Shown: positions 39,345 through 51,386, counted from the first letter of the stretch. The stretch is DNA of 64,000 bases from Pomphorhynchus laevis (GCA_012934845.2 WNNJ02003277.1:87875-151874), one strand, 5' to 3'. Notes: a model not told the origin generated them from the sequence alone. Numbers and translations are program-made.

Positions 39345-42000
39345 CATTGATTTGTATTAAGATGAGGGGTTCTAAGAGCTTAGAAAGAGTAGGGAGTAGT
39401 GAAATGGGGCGATAGCTAGAAGGAAGAGAGGGGTCAAGCGATTGTTTCTTAAGGAGGGGAAGACCGATTGCGGATTTCCAGTGTGAAGGGAAGATACGAC
39501 TGCGGATGGACGAGTTAAACAAGGTTGTGAGAAATGGGGATATCGATGAGCATATAGATTTTAATATGTGGGTAGGCAGGGGATCGGCAGGTGAGGTTTT
39601 GTTGGGCAAGGACATGAGGACAGATGATACTTCTGTAGGTGAGACAGGGAGAAGATGAAAGAGTTCCGGAAGGATGAGGCTAGGCGGGGCAGAGTGGGAT
39701 AGGATGGAGACCGGGGTGTGAGAGAGCAACGTGGATACTTTAGTCTGGAGAAATGACGAATAATCATTGGCATTAATGTTGCACGGCGAAGAGGAGCGAG
39801 CGAGGATTGAGTTAAAAGTATGCCAGAGAGTCTTAGAGTTTAATGAAGTGATGATTTTATGCTGCCAGAAGGAGTTGCATTTGGTACGTAGTAGGTTGAG
39901 ATGAGACCGGCGAAGAGCAAGATAGGAATCACGGAAAGACGGAGTGATCGAGCGGAAATCGCGTCTGAGAGAGCGGTGATAGACTCGAAAAGCATGGCGG
40001 AGTCGACGCTTTGAGAGTAGACATTGGATGTCAAACCATGGGGCACGGTGCAAGCGACGGTGTGGGTGAGACTTGAAGGGCAAGAGAATATCGAGAGTGG
40101 ATGTGAGTTCAGAGTCGAAAAGAAAGGCGAGATCGTGAGGAGATGAATATGTTATTGTGGGTAATGATAGAGACGATTTGAGTAAGGCAGAGCGGAGAAG
40201 GGAGAGGTCAAGATTTCTCCAAGGGCGACGTAGGATTGTAGGTGTGTGAGGAGGGGTGTGGTTGCGAGTGAGATCAAGGGTGATAAGAAATTGATCGGAT
40301 AGACCAGGATCAGAGATGGACAGTGAGGTGTAGGCAGTAAAATGATCGGAGACAGCGATGATGTCGAGTGCCCCATTAAGTATATGTGTGGGGGCAGTGG
40401 AGATTAGTTTGTAATTGTAGTTGGATAGAATGTTGATGAAGCGGATGGAATCTGTGGAAGAGGGGCGGTCTAGGCGGATATTGAAGTCGCCTAGAACGAG
40501 TAAAGGGATTGAGGACAAAGAACAATGAGAAAGGAGGTCAGCGAGTTCGGTAAAAAATAAAACTGTAGGAGCTGATGAACCAGGACGGTATACAATGGCG
40601 AGATCTAGAGTGATCGGGTTAGAATAACGACAAGTGAGCAATTCAAAAGAGCAAGGACAGAAAGGGGGATTGATTTTGCGAAGAGACGCTGGGTGACGCG
40701 CAAATGCGACGATGCCGCCATGATTAGAGGATTTAGAAGGGCATGAGCTGAGGGGGCGGTCGGATTCGACTAGGGAGCAACCGGCAGAGAGCAGACGGCG
40801 AATGAAAGGTCGTCGGAATCTGAGTGTCAGGATTCGGTGAGGCAGAAGAGATCTATGGATTGCTTGGTGAATAGGTTGAGGATAAGATCGGATTTATTGA
40901 GAATAGATCTAGTGCTGAGGAGACCTAGGCGGAAACCGTGTGCTGTGGCGAAAGAGTCTAGTGGAGAAGACACATAGGAGAGATGGAGCGCCATCGAATT
41001 TTTGGACGGGTGTGGACAACTTGAAAATTTCCGTCTATGTTTCGGATGGAGAGTGATGTTTCACTGTTTTCCTCGCGACGGCGTTTTTCGATGCGGGCTG
41101 AAGAGATTTGAGCGATTTCAGAAGGGGCGCGATCGGGGAAAATTCGAGTGGTTGAAGATGACATGAGTTTGAATCGTTGAGAGAGGACAGAAGACGCGTG
41201 AGAGCGATGCTTGAAAACAATTTTTAGGAGAGGGGGCTGGGAAGGATTGGATTGATAAGATTTGTTTAGACGGATGAATGCGACAGGATAAATGTCCTTG
41301 AAAAAGGATGGTTTATCCGCAGGAACAATAGACGAGAGGATGGATATGAAGGCGGAAACATCGTGGTCCAGACGTGCTTGTGGAGATAAGGAGTTAGAAG
41401 GCGTGATATTAGTAACAATGACGCAACGATCGCGAGAAGCAAAGCGCTTCCGTAAAGGAGGACGACTGACGTGAGTAGGTGAGATCACGATAGAAGAGTT
41501 GTCAGTTGATGATTTGGAAGCATTTGGTTTGACGACGGGAGACATAGAGGATAATGATAATAAAGAGGGTGGCAAGCGATGTGAGGAAAGGTTATGAGTG
41601 GAAGGATAGTGGAGGTTGGTGGATGTGATTTTGATTGATGGATGCAAGTTATTGAGAAACGAGACGGGAAGGACGGGACGTGGGGTGTCGGGAAGTGAAG
41701 ATGACATGGAATGGGAAGTGTATATGGTGGCAGGATCGGTGGGTTGAGATAGGACATTAGAAACGACAAGGGTAGTTGAGTTGACGTGTTGGATGTTGAT
41801 ATGTGCTTATTGGAAAGGTTGCATATTAGTTTGTTGGCACAAAAACCACATACGAAGTCTTCTTTAGCCTTATTCTTGTCGCAGGTGATTGTTGTCCAGA
41901 CGCTGCAGTCGTGTATCGAGCACTGTACTTGCAGTTGTCCATAGTTAGTGTCGGTCTTAGTTGTTTTCTTACGTCCTCCCATAAACGATGGTTGCCGTCG
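39345..42000 (-). mobile_element. CR1/L2-like LINE, 5' part preserved, 3' part missing
   Basis: ORF1 starts at 41982 (MGGRKKTTKTDTNYG) with a PHD-like Cys/His cluster (CSIHDCSVWTTITC, FVCGFC) and continues in a second frame at 40958-41707. ORF2 gives an endonuclease with CLTESWHSDSDD (near 40860), VLGDFNIRLDRPSS (near 40480), DPGLSDQFLITLDL, then the start of the reverse transcriptase with LKKQSLDPSLPSSYRPISLL ending near 39345. The 433-codon frame 39340-40641 is unbroken, so the copy is relatively young. It lacks the rest of the reverse transcriptase and the 3' end, unusual for target-primed insertion, which normally removes the 5' end. Confidence 0.88.
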
Positions 42001-42266
42001 ATTGTTGTCGTCGATGGTTGTCGTCGATTGTTGTCGTCGATGGTTGTCGTCGATGGTTGTCGTCGATGGTTGTCGTCGATGGTTGTCGTCGATGGTTGTC
42101 GTCGATGGTTGTCGTCGATGGTTGTCGTCGATGGTTGTCGTCGATGGTTGTCGTCGATGGTTGTCGTCGATGGTTGTCGTCGATGGTTGTCGTCGATGGT
42201 TGTCGTCGATGGTTGTCGTCTATGGTTGTCGTCGATAGTTGTCGTCGATGGTTGTCGTCGATGGAC
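41985..42266. repeat. 13-bp minisatellite (GTTGTCGTCGATG), about 21 units
   Basis: Nearly perfect tandem units with few variants. It sits just upstream of the LINE ORF1 start on the minus strand. Because 13 is not a multiple of three, three units make a 13-residue repeat in every frame, and several frames stay open through the array. Treated as non-coding. Confidence 0.95.
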
Positions 42267-42271
42267 AACCA

Positions 42272-42413
42272 TCGAACAAACAACCATGTTGTTTGTTGGA
42301 AGGATAGGGCATTGGGTTGGATCGGTAGTATAGGCATATCCGTCCAACAAACAACCATGTTGTTTGTTGGAAGGATAGGGCATTGGGTTGGATCGGTAGT
42401 ATAGGCCTTGAAA
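42272..42413. repeat. 71-bp direct duplication with internal palindrome
   Basis: Two copies of a 71-bp unit, each containing AACAAACAAC-CAT-GTTGTTTGTT and then GGAAGGATAGGGCATTGGGT. Probably part of the 5' region of the minus-strand LINE. Confidence 0.85.
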
Positions 42414-42599
42414 AAGTTTTAGAGGTGTCACTTGCCCTACACAACTATGGCGCCACTCAATCACCTCAGCCAATCCCGCCTTGGGGGACTTCAGAAGTAG
42501 AGACTTATTTGTCACAGATATTCTCATTGCCTAGGGGCCTCTTCCGGGCACCTCCAAATCCGTCGCTCCGCTCTCTTCTCCTGTCTGTCACCTTTTGAC

Positions 42600-43395
42600 A
42601 GCCGGACAAAGGCGGGAGGTGGCCGTAACAATGCTATTAGCCACCCCATCCGATGTGGCCGGCATCAACATTAGCAGAAGAATTTTTATTCCTAAAAAGA
42701 ATCCGGTCTCTTGTCCTAAAGACCTGCGGCCCATTTTGATTCAAAATTCCCTCGTCTAAATCTACGAAAAGTGCTTGCGCGTAGAATCCGTGATCATCTA
42801 AGTAGGCAAATTTAATCCCACCAGGTTTCGATAGGTTCGTCAAAGGTCGCTTGGTCCATTCAGCGGTTGGTGAAGTGCATCGGTTTTGTCAAAAGAATAG
42901 TCATCAACTCGCTGTGGCTGTTTTCCTTGATTTTTCCGCTGCATTTGACCCCATCTCCATTCCCTTTGTTATCTATTCTCTCAGGTCCCTCGGGTTGGCT
43001 GCGAGAATTGTTAACAGGGTGGAGATACTGCTGTACACCAAGCGATTCTTTTATGAAGACGACCTTGATGCGCGTTAGTTCTACCCTATTACAGGTGTGC
43101 CTTAAGGTTCCCCTCTCTCCTATCCTATATCTTGCTGTCTCATTGAACTCTTTAAAATATTTGAACGCGAACAACGTATAGTTGTATATGCTGATGATAC
43201 CACATCCCTGTTTTCTGGACGCAGGTGCAAAGACGTATTCTCGGACATCAGTCGTTTCTTATTAAGATTAAAAGAACATTTACCCAAGTCCAATCTTATT
43301 TTAAACTCCGCAAAATCACAGGTGGTTGTCTTTCATGGCGCCCCTGCAACTTAGCAAAAGCTCAAGAGATTACCACTCTCTGCCCACAAAAGTGA
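42600..43395 (+). mobile_element. LINE reverse-transcriptase fragment (R1/Jockey-like)
   Basis: Pieces in order: RRIFIPKKNPVSCPKDLRPI (near 42690), LVHSAVGEVHRFCQKNSHQL and AVAVFLDFSAAFD (42850-42960), SLRSLGLAARIVNRVEILLY, PLSPILYLAVSLNSL, YADDTTSLFSGR near 43185, and NLILNSAKSQVVVFHGAP near 43310. Frame changes between the pieces show decay. It runs directly into Ty3 fossil C. Bases 42414-42600 may be its upstream coding part (NPSLRSLLLSVTF) but this is unproven. Confidence 0.75.
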
Positions 43396-46300
43396 CCTCG
43401 AAATCGTTTCGATATCAGCATCATTAGAGGCAGCTCAACAACAAGCAGCCTTATTTGTATCCTCCAACAATACGAGTCTAGAGACGGTTACGCAAAAAAT
43501 GACGAATCCGAACAATTCGTTAAAAATCATTAATAATTGTTTAACGCTGCCCTCCGTAACAGTAAATTATGCTTATTATGCAGCAATATATATAATCCTC
43601 GTACTCAATGTCCGGCACGTGATGTCACATGTTTCAGTTGCCGGAAATCTGGGCATTTCGCCAAGGTATGCCGCTCAAAACATAGGATTCCGATATCTAC
43701 TTCATCTGCGATCTGTTCAATCTCTAAACCTTCTTCGATAGATCAGAATTCACTGTCGCGTGTTCGTATTGAGGGTAAGTCAGCCGAGGCTCCTGTAGAT
43801 ACCGGCAGGTGCGAGAATTTTATCGATTCAAATCTTGTGAACAGACTGGTACTCCATACAACTCCATGTTACAAAAGGATATATATGTCGTCTTCTGCAT
43901 CTTCGGCAATTATCAACAGTCTTGGTTTCGATTGAATACAACAATATAGTTTATGAACACTGCCGCTTCTCCGTTATTCCATCATTGTGTACCGATGTTA
44001 TATTGGGTGGGGAATTCATGAAAGACCACGCGTATGTAAAATTTCCCTTTGGTGGAAAACTTTCTGGACTGACGGTCGTAAGCACACTAAGTACGGTGGC
44101 AATCAAAACTAATTCAATCACTCTTTTTCCAAACCTTCCGTATAATCTTTCATTAATTGCCACTAAATCAAGACGACAAACACCTTCAAATGCCGTATTT
44201 ATCCAAGTGAAATAGATAAACTCCTAAAGCTGACATTATCAAGTCATTCTGCTTGAAAAGCACAAATTTTAGTCGTTACAAATCGAAATGGCAAAAGTAG
44301 AATGGTAATAAACTACTCCCGAACAATCAATTGATTTACAACGCTAGATGCTTATCCACTGTCAAATATCGAGCATCTGATATCAAATATAGCATCACAT
44401 TCAGTGTTCTCTACCATCGACTTATCTAACGCTTATCATCAAATTCCATTACTGAAAGAGTTCAAGCAATACACTGCCTTCGAAGCAGAGGAACGATTGT
44501 ATCAATTTCACAGGATCCCATTCGGATTAACTAATACAGTTTCAGTATTCCAACGCGTCATGAACAAGATTATCGAAGAGTACAAATTGAAAGGAGTGTA
44601 CTCCTATTTGGACGACATTATTATTTGCGGTCACGATTATAACGAACATGACATAAGATTCACCAAATTCGTCGACATCATCAATAAATTGAATATCATT
44701 CCAACGCGTCATGAACAAGATTATCGAAGAGTACAAATTCGAAGTAGTGTTCTCCTATTTAAACGACATTATTATTTGCGGTCACGATTATAACAAATAT
44801 GACATATGATTCACCAAATTCGTCGATGTCATCCATAAATTGAATATCATTCCAACGCGTCATGAACAAGATTATCGAAGAGTACAAATTGGAAGTAGTG
44901 TCCTCCTATTTGGACGACATTATTATTTGCGGTCACGATTATAACAAATATGACATATGATTCACCAAATTCGTCGATGTCATCCATAAATTGAATATCA
45001 ATGATAAATCAAATCTTCGAAAAACCAAACTCAACTTCCTTGGGTATACAATTTGTCAAGGTTGTGTGAAGCCCGATACCGATCGTATTCGTCCTCTTAT
45101 GACGTATCCTATTCCTAAAAATAACACAACTTTGAAGCGACTTTTGGGATTACTGGCTTATTATGCCAAATGGATTCCCGCCTTTTCGACGAAAATTCGA
45201 CCTTTGGTTGATTGTAGCCAATTTCCCTTAGATCAGAGTATCATTCAGAGAATAAACGAACTGAAGATGGAAATTTCTAATTTATTTCTTTGTGCTTACA
45301 ATCCAGACCTTCCATTGACGGTAGAAACCGACGCTTCTTATTCCTCCATTGACGCTGTTCTCAGTCAGGATGATCAGCCAATCGCTTTTTATTCGCGAAA
45401 CTTACCAAAATCATCATTACGGCAGTCAAGCGTCAAAAAAGATGCTTTTGCTATAGTAGAAGCCCTTAAACATTGGAAACACTTTCTGATGGGCAGAATT
45501 TTGGACGTCATTACTGATCAGAGATTTGTTGCCTTTATGCTCAATCAAAATTTATCAAACCCAATCAAAAACGACAAGGTTGCTCGTTGGAGATTAAAGT
45601 TAGCGCCTTACAAGTTTGCGATCAGATATAGACCAGGCAAGGCCAACAAAGTAGCTGATGCAATGTCAAGAATTACATGTGCAACTAGCGACTGTACTGG
45701 AGAATTGAAATACATACACGAAAGCCTGTGTCATACGGGAATAGCCAGATTGTTGCATTATGTCCGCTCACATAATTTGACATATGGCAAGAAAGACGTC
45801 GTAAATGTCACTTCATCCTGTCTCGTGTGTGCAGAGTTGAAGCCACACTTTTTTAAAACAATCCCAACACGTGTTATTAAGGCAAAGCAACCGTGCGAAA
45901 AATTGAGTATTGATTTTAAGGGCCCACTTTGATCCATGACCGAGAACCGCTACCTTTTGTGTGTTATTGACGAATTTTCGAGATTTCCATTCGTTATTCC
46001 GTGCCCCGATTGCTCGTCCTTGTCTGTGATCGACTCACTAAATCGTATCTTTAGTATTTTCGGTTATCCATCCAGCATATACAGCGACCAAGGATCATGA
46101 TTCCAATCTACTGAATTTCGTCGTTATCTCAACTCTCGGGAAAACAGTTGTAGTCAAAGTACCCCCTTACAATCCACGAGGTAATGGACATATTGAACGT
46201 TACGTAGGAATTATCTGCAAGACCATTCAACTCGCTTTACGCACCGCTAAGAAGTCAACCAATGATTGGGAATTTGTTCTGCCGGTTGCCCTATCAGCCT

Positions 46301-46980
46301 CGACGACGATGTTGTGCACTGCTACATGAGAGACCCCTCATGATCGCCTATTCTGTTTTCAGCGTAATTCGAAAAATGGCCCTAAGGTACCCGGTTGGAT
46401 GACCAGTTGACAAACAATTTTGATGCGTCATGATCCTTATACAAAAAGTGATCCACGATGTTCTAAATTGAAATTATTACAGACCAATGACAAGTATGCC
46501 CTAGTTCAAACAGCTAATGGTAAAGTTAACGTGTCCGTCAGAAAGCTAGCTCGATATCCCAAAGATCAAGTTGATAGATATGCAGATGTTGCGGGAGAAA
46601 CGCTGGAGGTAAGCGAAGAAAGTCGAATGGATTCGAATGGAATTCTTCATTCCCCCTTCCATTATAATGAATCAGCTGCTGAGGCTGAACAGTATATTCC
46701 CCAAGATACTTACAATAATGAATCGTCGTTCAATGATCAACACGTGCCGAATTCAGACAATAACGAGGAACCACTGTTGAAGAGAAGCGAACGAAATAAG
46801 AAACCTCCCAAGTATTTGGATGGTTACGAATGGGGAAGGAAGAGTGTTATGATATTGGATAATGTGAGCATTACTTATGTTTGTTACCTTGTTTCCTTGT
46901 ATTTATTTAATTTTAGATTACTATATAATTCTTTTCATATAACTATATACAATTACTGAATAAATTGTTCACATTGCAAT
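43396..46980 (+). mobile_element. Ty3/gypsy fossil C, 5'-incomplete
   Basis: Parts in order: end of gag (about 43400-43560), zinc-knuckle stretch CPARDVTCFSCRKSGHFAKVC (43605-43670), protease (43770-44050), reverse transcriptase (44270-44800) with SYLDDIIICG, a tandem triplication at 44548-45000, RNase H (45300-45660), integrase (45700-46300) and a tail ending in the KPPKYLDGYEWGRK stretch (46800-46840). A likely 3' LTR starts TGTTATGATATTGG near 46844 and ends near 46978; the 5' LTR is absent. It is broken in several places. Confidence 0.85.
44548..45000 (+). repeat. Three tandem 151-bp units inside fossil C
   Basis: Units start at 44548, 44699 and 44850, each beginning TTCCAACGCGTCATGAAC and ending TTGAATATCA. 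Units 2 and 3 resemble each other more than unit 1, suggesting stepwise duplication after insertion. Confidence 0.93.
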
Positions 46981-47972
46981 AAATACAATAAATTGTATTG
47001 CAATAAGCGGGGGCACTACGCGAAGGTTTGCCAATCCAATCTGCGTCGACAATCAAGTTCGAAATATTCACATCGTAATACGTAATCCGATTCTTTTAAT
47101 GTCGAGTCTTCTAATTGCGCACACATCTTCAACGCATGCAACATACCACTGCACTCGAAGTTGAATAGCCTCGTACTCGATGTCTGCTTTTCTAACTTCA
47201 TTGACCCTGCTACAGTACAAAAACTGTCACTGAATACCGAAGCCTGTTTAGTAAAAGTGTCTATGGTAAATTCGGCTCACAGTTCAGTCTGTAATTAGAG
47301 ATGTTCTGCCACAATCTCATACCGTGGTAAAGATTACGAAGATTTACCGTTCGTCGCTATGCCAAAACTCTGCTGTCCAATCATTCTCGGCCGTCCTTTC
47401 ATAAATCTTCATTTCGGAATATCAATCAAACTTTTGAGTCATGCCAGCAAGCAACAACTTATTATTGGACAATGATCGTGCATTGATCTACCTGTCCCTC
47501 TTTATTTCCGGATGACCATAAGAGATAGAAGCCTATCGCTACTCCTTCTCGCCGTCATACCCGAGAATACGACCGTTTTATTGATTCCGAAATCAAACGA
47601 TTGCTCGATGATAAGATAATTGAACCTTGTCGTTATGCCTGGCGGGCACAAGTATTAGCCATACACAAAGATGGTAAACAACGCCTTGTCATCGACTACT
47701 CACAAACAGTAACTATGGTTACAGTCCTTGATGCTTACCCTGTCCCAAATATCGATGACCTCATAAATAAGATATCTACCAACAAAGTCTTCAGTACCTT
47801 CGACCTTAAAAATACGTATCAACAAATACCAATGAAAAAGGATGAAAAGTATTTGACCGCATTTGAAGCTAATGGACAATTATTCGTTCCGAAGAGTTCT
47901 TTTCGGCTTGACGAATGCTGTCGCAGTTTTCCAGAGAATAATAAACGATATTAGCGTCAGAGAAGTACGCGG

Positions 47973-48011
47973 GCATTTAGAATCATCGATTCTAATGCAA
48001 GCGTAGCTTGC
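47973..48011 (+). other. Two hairpins at the RTE 5' end
   Basis: GCATTTAGAATC-ATC-GATTCTAATGC (47973-47998, one bulge) and GCAAGC-GTA-GCTTGC (47997-48011). Some RTE elements start with a self-cleaving HDV-like ribozyme; I cannot confirm that fold here. Confidence 0.5.
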
Positions 48012-48371
48012 GCCACGCGTCGCGTCCCCGGGTTGCGGATAGGGGAGTGTCCTGTAGATATACAGGGTAGCTGCGATTTAAGCAAGCTTTGGCTTGACGA
48101 ATAAGCAGTCGCGGACAGCTAGCAGTAGCGTTATCGCGATGGCGACGTATAGTGTGGCAGCCTTACGTCTATAAAATCCATCCATCCATTGGGGGCTTAA
48201 CGCTATGATATGGCGAGTCGATCCCGCCATTAAATAAGGATCTGCCACTTGTTACCGGACAAGTTACACTATTGGATTAGTACCGGTTAGGCCCACCGCT
48301 TATAACTGTGGTTGACGATAGGCTCTGCGACAAGCCAGTCACAAAAACAAATAAGTCGTTATCAAAGAAAA

Positions 48372-51300
48372 ATGGAACTACACCTAAAAATGCAAACACG
48401 AAACATAGATAAGGCGTCCACTAAATTCGACGCGGTAAGACGAGGCCCGGTTTTACTGATAAATACGCGAGGATTCCCGACGCATGGACGACGCCGGGAT
48501 TTAAGTAATCCAGTCCAGTGTTATAAAAACACAAATAAAGCTCACGAAAAGATGCGCGTAGCATCTCTAAACATCGGCACACTTACTAGTAGGACCGAAG
48601 AACTAGCGATGATGCTGCGAAGAAGGAAAATCGACGTATGTACATTACAAGAGACGAAATGGAGTGGTGCAAAAGCCTATGACTTGGAGCGCGAACGCGG
48701 CAATAACGGTTACAAACTTTTTTACAACGGTAACACTCGAACACGAAATGGGGTTGGTATAGCTATCTCCGAGCAGTTCCGTGATGCTGTAAAGGAGGTG
48801 AATCGTTACGACGACCGGCTAATGAAGATATCCATCGTTACCATGGAGCGAACAATTCACATTTTCTCTGCTTATGCACCACAGACAGGACAACGCGAAT
48901 CAGCGAAAGATACATTTTGGGAGATGCTGGACAGCAACACACGCAAAATTCCCGCTGAAGATTATCTAATAATCGCAGGAGATCTCAACGGTCATGTTGG
49001 CCAACGGGCCGAAGGAAATCAGTGCCATGGTGGAAATGGATACGGTCAGAGAAACAAAGATGGCGAGCGCATTGTCGACTTCTCAGACTCCCACGACCTC
49101 ATCATCACCAATACATGGTTCATAAAGCGGCCCACACAGCTTCCAACATACTACAGTGGAGTAAACAAATCGCAGATTGACTTCATTCTTGTACGGCGCA
49201 AACAAATGTCCACTGTACATGACGTAAAGGTCATACCTTATAAGACAACAGCAGCACAGCATCGTCCCGTAATCGCAGTTTTGAATATTAAACCACCCAA
49301 ACAACATCAGGAAAAGCGTACCGGCCCATCACGCATCAAGTGGTGGCGATTCCACGAGAAGGAGTCTGAAATGATACATCGCATACAATTGCCTGACGTA
49401 ACAGACGTCGAGAACACATGGAACAGAGTCAAAGATATTATCCACATCGCCGCCAAAAAGACAATTGGATCCACCAAGCCCGGAAGACGCTACATCAATT
49501 TTGATACTTGGCTTTGGACAGATGAGGTGAAAATGAGGGTGCGTGAAAAGAAGCGACAATATCACGTATTCCTCGATGATAAGACCCATGTAAATTGGCA
49601 GAAGTATCACGAAGCCAAGCGTAAAGCGAAGAAAGCCGTGGCGTCCGCACGAGCCATCCATTATGAGGAAGTGTACAAGAAGCTGGATACTCGAGACGGC
49701 GAACGCGACCTTTTCCGACTTCTCAAGCTCCGCCACAAACAAACTCAGGACATCGAAAAGTTCCACTGCGTTAATGATAAAAACGGCGAACAAATCGTAG
49801 GTCGACCAGAAGTTTTAGAAAGATGGCGTGAGTATTTTGAGGAAGTATGTACTGAAGAGTTCACTCACCCCCCAATCTCACAAGCCCAAACAGTACTCGG
49901 TCCATTACTCCCAATTAGCACGGAGGAAGTTGATGAAGCGTTAAAGAGGACAAAGAAGGGAAAAACAGCAGGCCCAGATGACATCTCAGCCGAGCTATGG
50001 AAATCCAAGTGCTGGAACCCAGCACCTTGGTTAGCGAAACTCTTTAACAAAATCATCGAAGAACACACAACACCGACTGATTGGCAATATAGCACCACGG
50101 TACCAATTTGGAAAAAGAAAGGAAATCCAGCTGAATGTTCAAACTACCGCCCTATCAGATTGCTATCTCATACTATGAAGGTATTCGAGCGAATTCTTGA
50201 CCAGCGTATACGCAAAATCGCAAATTGTACAATCAATCAGGCTGGTTTCGTCAAGGGATGTGGCACCACCGACGCCATACATGCCGCGCGGCTGCTGATC
50301 GAAAAATATCGGGAAAAAGACACACCTCTTCACATAGCATTCCTCGACTTAGAGAAAGCTTTCGATCGCGTTCCACATGAGCTTATCTGGCATGCGCTAC
50401 GCCAACATCAAATCCCAGAGCATCTGGTTGAGTGGGTCAAGCTGCTCTACATCGGCCCAAGAAGCAGAGTACGATGCACAGCTGGAGTATCAAAACCATT
50501 TCGTATTTCCGTCGGCGTCCACCAAGGAAGCGTGCTTTCGCCACTTCTGTTTATTCTGGTCATGGATACCTTAACGAGCGACATTCAGCGTCAAGCACCT
50601 TATACCCTACTATATGCGGACGACGTCTTTCTAGCTTCCGTCAATAAGACCGACCTCACGCAGTTAGTCAAGCTTTGGAATGACAGATTAGCACAACATG
50701 GCCTGCGGCTAAACACTAGGAAGACTGAGTACTTGACGACCAATACAAACGATACGGGCACGATCAATATCAACGGAACAGACCTTCCACGGACCGAAAA
50801 TTTCAAATATCTAGGATCGGTGCTCTCAGCTGATGGCGAATTGAACAACGAAATAACTGCCAGAATCAATGCTACATGGATGAAGTGGCGTGCTACAACT
50901 GGCATAATGTGCGACCGCAAAATGAAGGATAGCATAAAGTCAAAGATATATCGAAGCGTTATTCGTCCCATTGCTCTTTATGGAGCAGAATGCTGGCCTA
51001 TCACAAAGATAGCGGAACGTCGTCTCGCTGTCATAGAGACGAAGATGCTTCGATGGACAAGCGGTTTTAGTCTCCTAAATCGGGTTCGCAATGACGATAT
51101 TTCCCGACGATACGGTGTGATGCCTATCCGTGAGAAAATGCTAGAAGCCCGTCTCCGCTGGTTTGGCCACACTCTACGGGCACATGACGGTTCCATCGCA
51201 AAGGCAGGCTTGAAAATAGACTTTAAAGGCAAACGCCCCAAAGGACGACCAAGACAGCGATGGTCTGACACGCTGCACAAGGATCTAAGAGATGCTGGAC

Positions 51301-51386
51301 TACACCCTGATCTGGCTTCGGATCGTTGCAAATGGAGGATGCGTTCCATGAGAGCCGACCCCGCCAACACACGGGAAAAAGGCTAA
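48372..51386 (+). CDS. RTE endonuclease-reverse transcriptase, 1004 aa
   Basis: A single polyprotein that nicks DNA and copies its own RNA at the nick. The APE-type endonuclease (about residues 60-310) has MRVASLNIGTLTSR, CTLQETKWSG, AGDLNGHVGQRAEGN, SQIDFILVRRKQ and AQHRPVIAVL, covering the catalytic Asn, Glu, Asp and His positions. Reverse transcriptase (about residues 510-810): YRPIRLLSHTMKVFERIL, AFLDLEKAFDRVPHELIWHA, VGVHQGSVLSPLLFILVMDT, YADDVFLAS and NFKYLGSVLSADG. C-terminal segment with ALYGAECWPIT and KGRPRQRWSDTLHKDLRDA. The first ATG in frame is 48372; the frame is open upstream to 48312 without another ATG. No stop or frameshift, so the copy may be competent or recently so. Confidence 0.93.
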   Translation: MELHLKMQTRNIDKASTKFDAVRRGPVLLINTRGFPTHGRRRDLSNPVQCYKNTNKAHEKMRVASLNIGTLTSRTEELAMMLRRRKIDVCTLQETKWSGAKAYDLERERGNNGYKLFYNGNTRTRNGVGIAISEQFRDAVKEVNRYDDRLMKISIVTMERTIHIFSAYAPQTGQRESAKDTFWEMLDSNTRKIPAEDYLIIAGDLNGHVGQRAEGNQCHGGNGYGQRNKDGERIVDFSDSHDLIITNTWFIKRPTQLPTYYSGVNKSQIDFILVRRKQMSTVHDVKVIPYKTTAAQHRPVIAVLNIKPPKQHQEKRTGPSRIKWWRFHEKESEMIHRIQLPDVTDVENTWNRVKDIIHIAAKKTIGSTKPGRRYINFDTWLWTDEVKMRVREKKRQYHVFLDDKTHVNWQKYHEAKRKAKKAVASARAIHYEEVYKKLDTRDGERDLFRLLKLRHKQTQDIEKFHCVNDKNGEQIVGRPEVLERWREYFEEVCTEEFTHPPISQAQTVLGPLLPISTEEVDEALKRTKKGKTAGPDDISAELWKSKCWNPAPWLAKLFNKIIEEHTTPTDWQYSTTVPIWKKKGNPAECSNYRPIRLLSHTMKVFERILDQRIRKIANCTINQAGFVKGCGTTDAIHAARLLIEKYREKDTPLHIAFLDLEKAFDRVPHELIWHALRQHQIPEHLVEWVKLLYIGPRSRVRCTAGVSKPFRISVGVHQGSVLSPLLFILVMDTLTSDIQRQAPYTLLYADDVFLASVNKTDLTQLVKLWNDRLAQHGLRLNTRKTEYLTTNTNDTGTININGTDLPRTENFKYLGSVLSADGELNNEITARINATWMKWRATTGIMCDRKMKDSIKSKIYRSVIRPIALYGAECWPITKIAERRLAVIETKMLRWTSGFSLLNRVRNDDISRRYGVMPIREKMLEARLRWFGHTLRAHDGSIAKAGLKIDFKGKRPKGRPRQRWSDTLHKDLRDAGLHPDLASDRCKWRMRSMRADPANTREKG

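Noticed and set aside
41911-42404. Long + strand ORFs across the 13-bp minisatellite (VVVDGCRRWLSS-type repeats)
   Set aside because: All frames stay open because the repeat unit contains no stop in any phase; no flanking coding evidence.
42860-43174. 104-codon minus-strand ORF
   Set aside because: Overlaps LINE reverse transcriptase motifs on the + strand, which explain the region.
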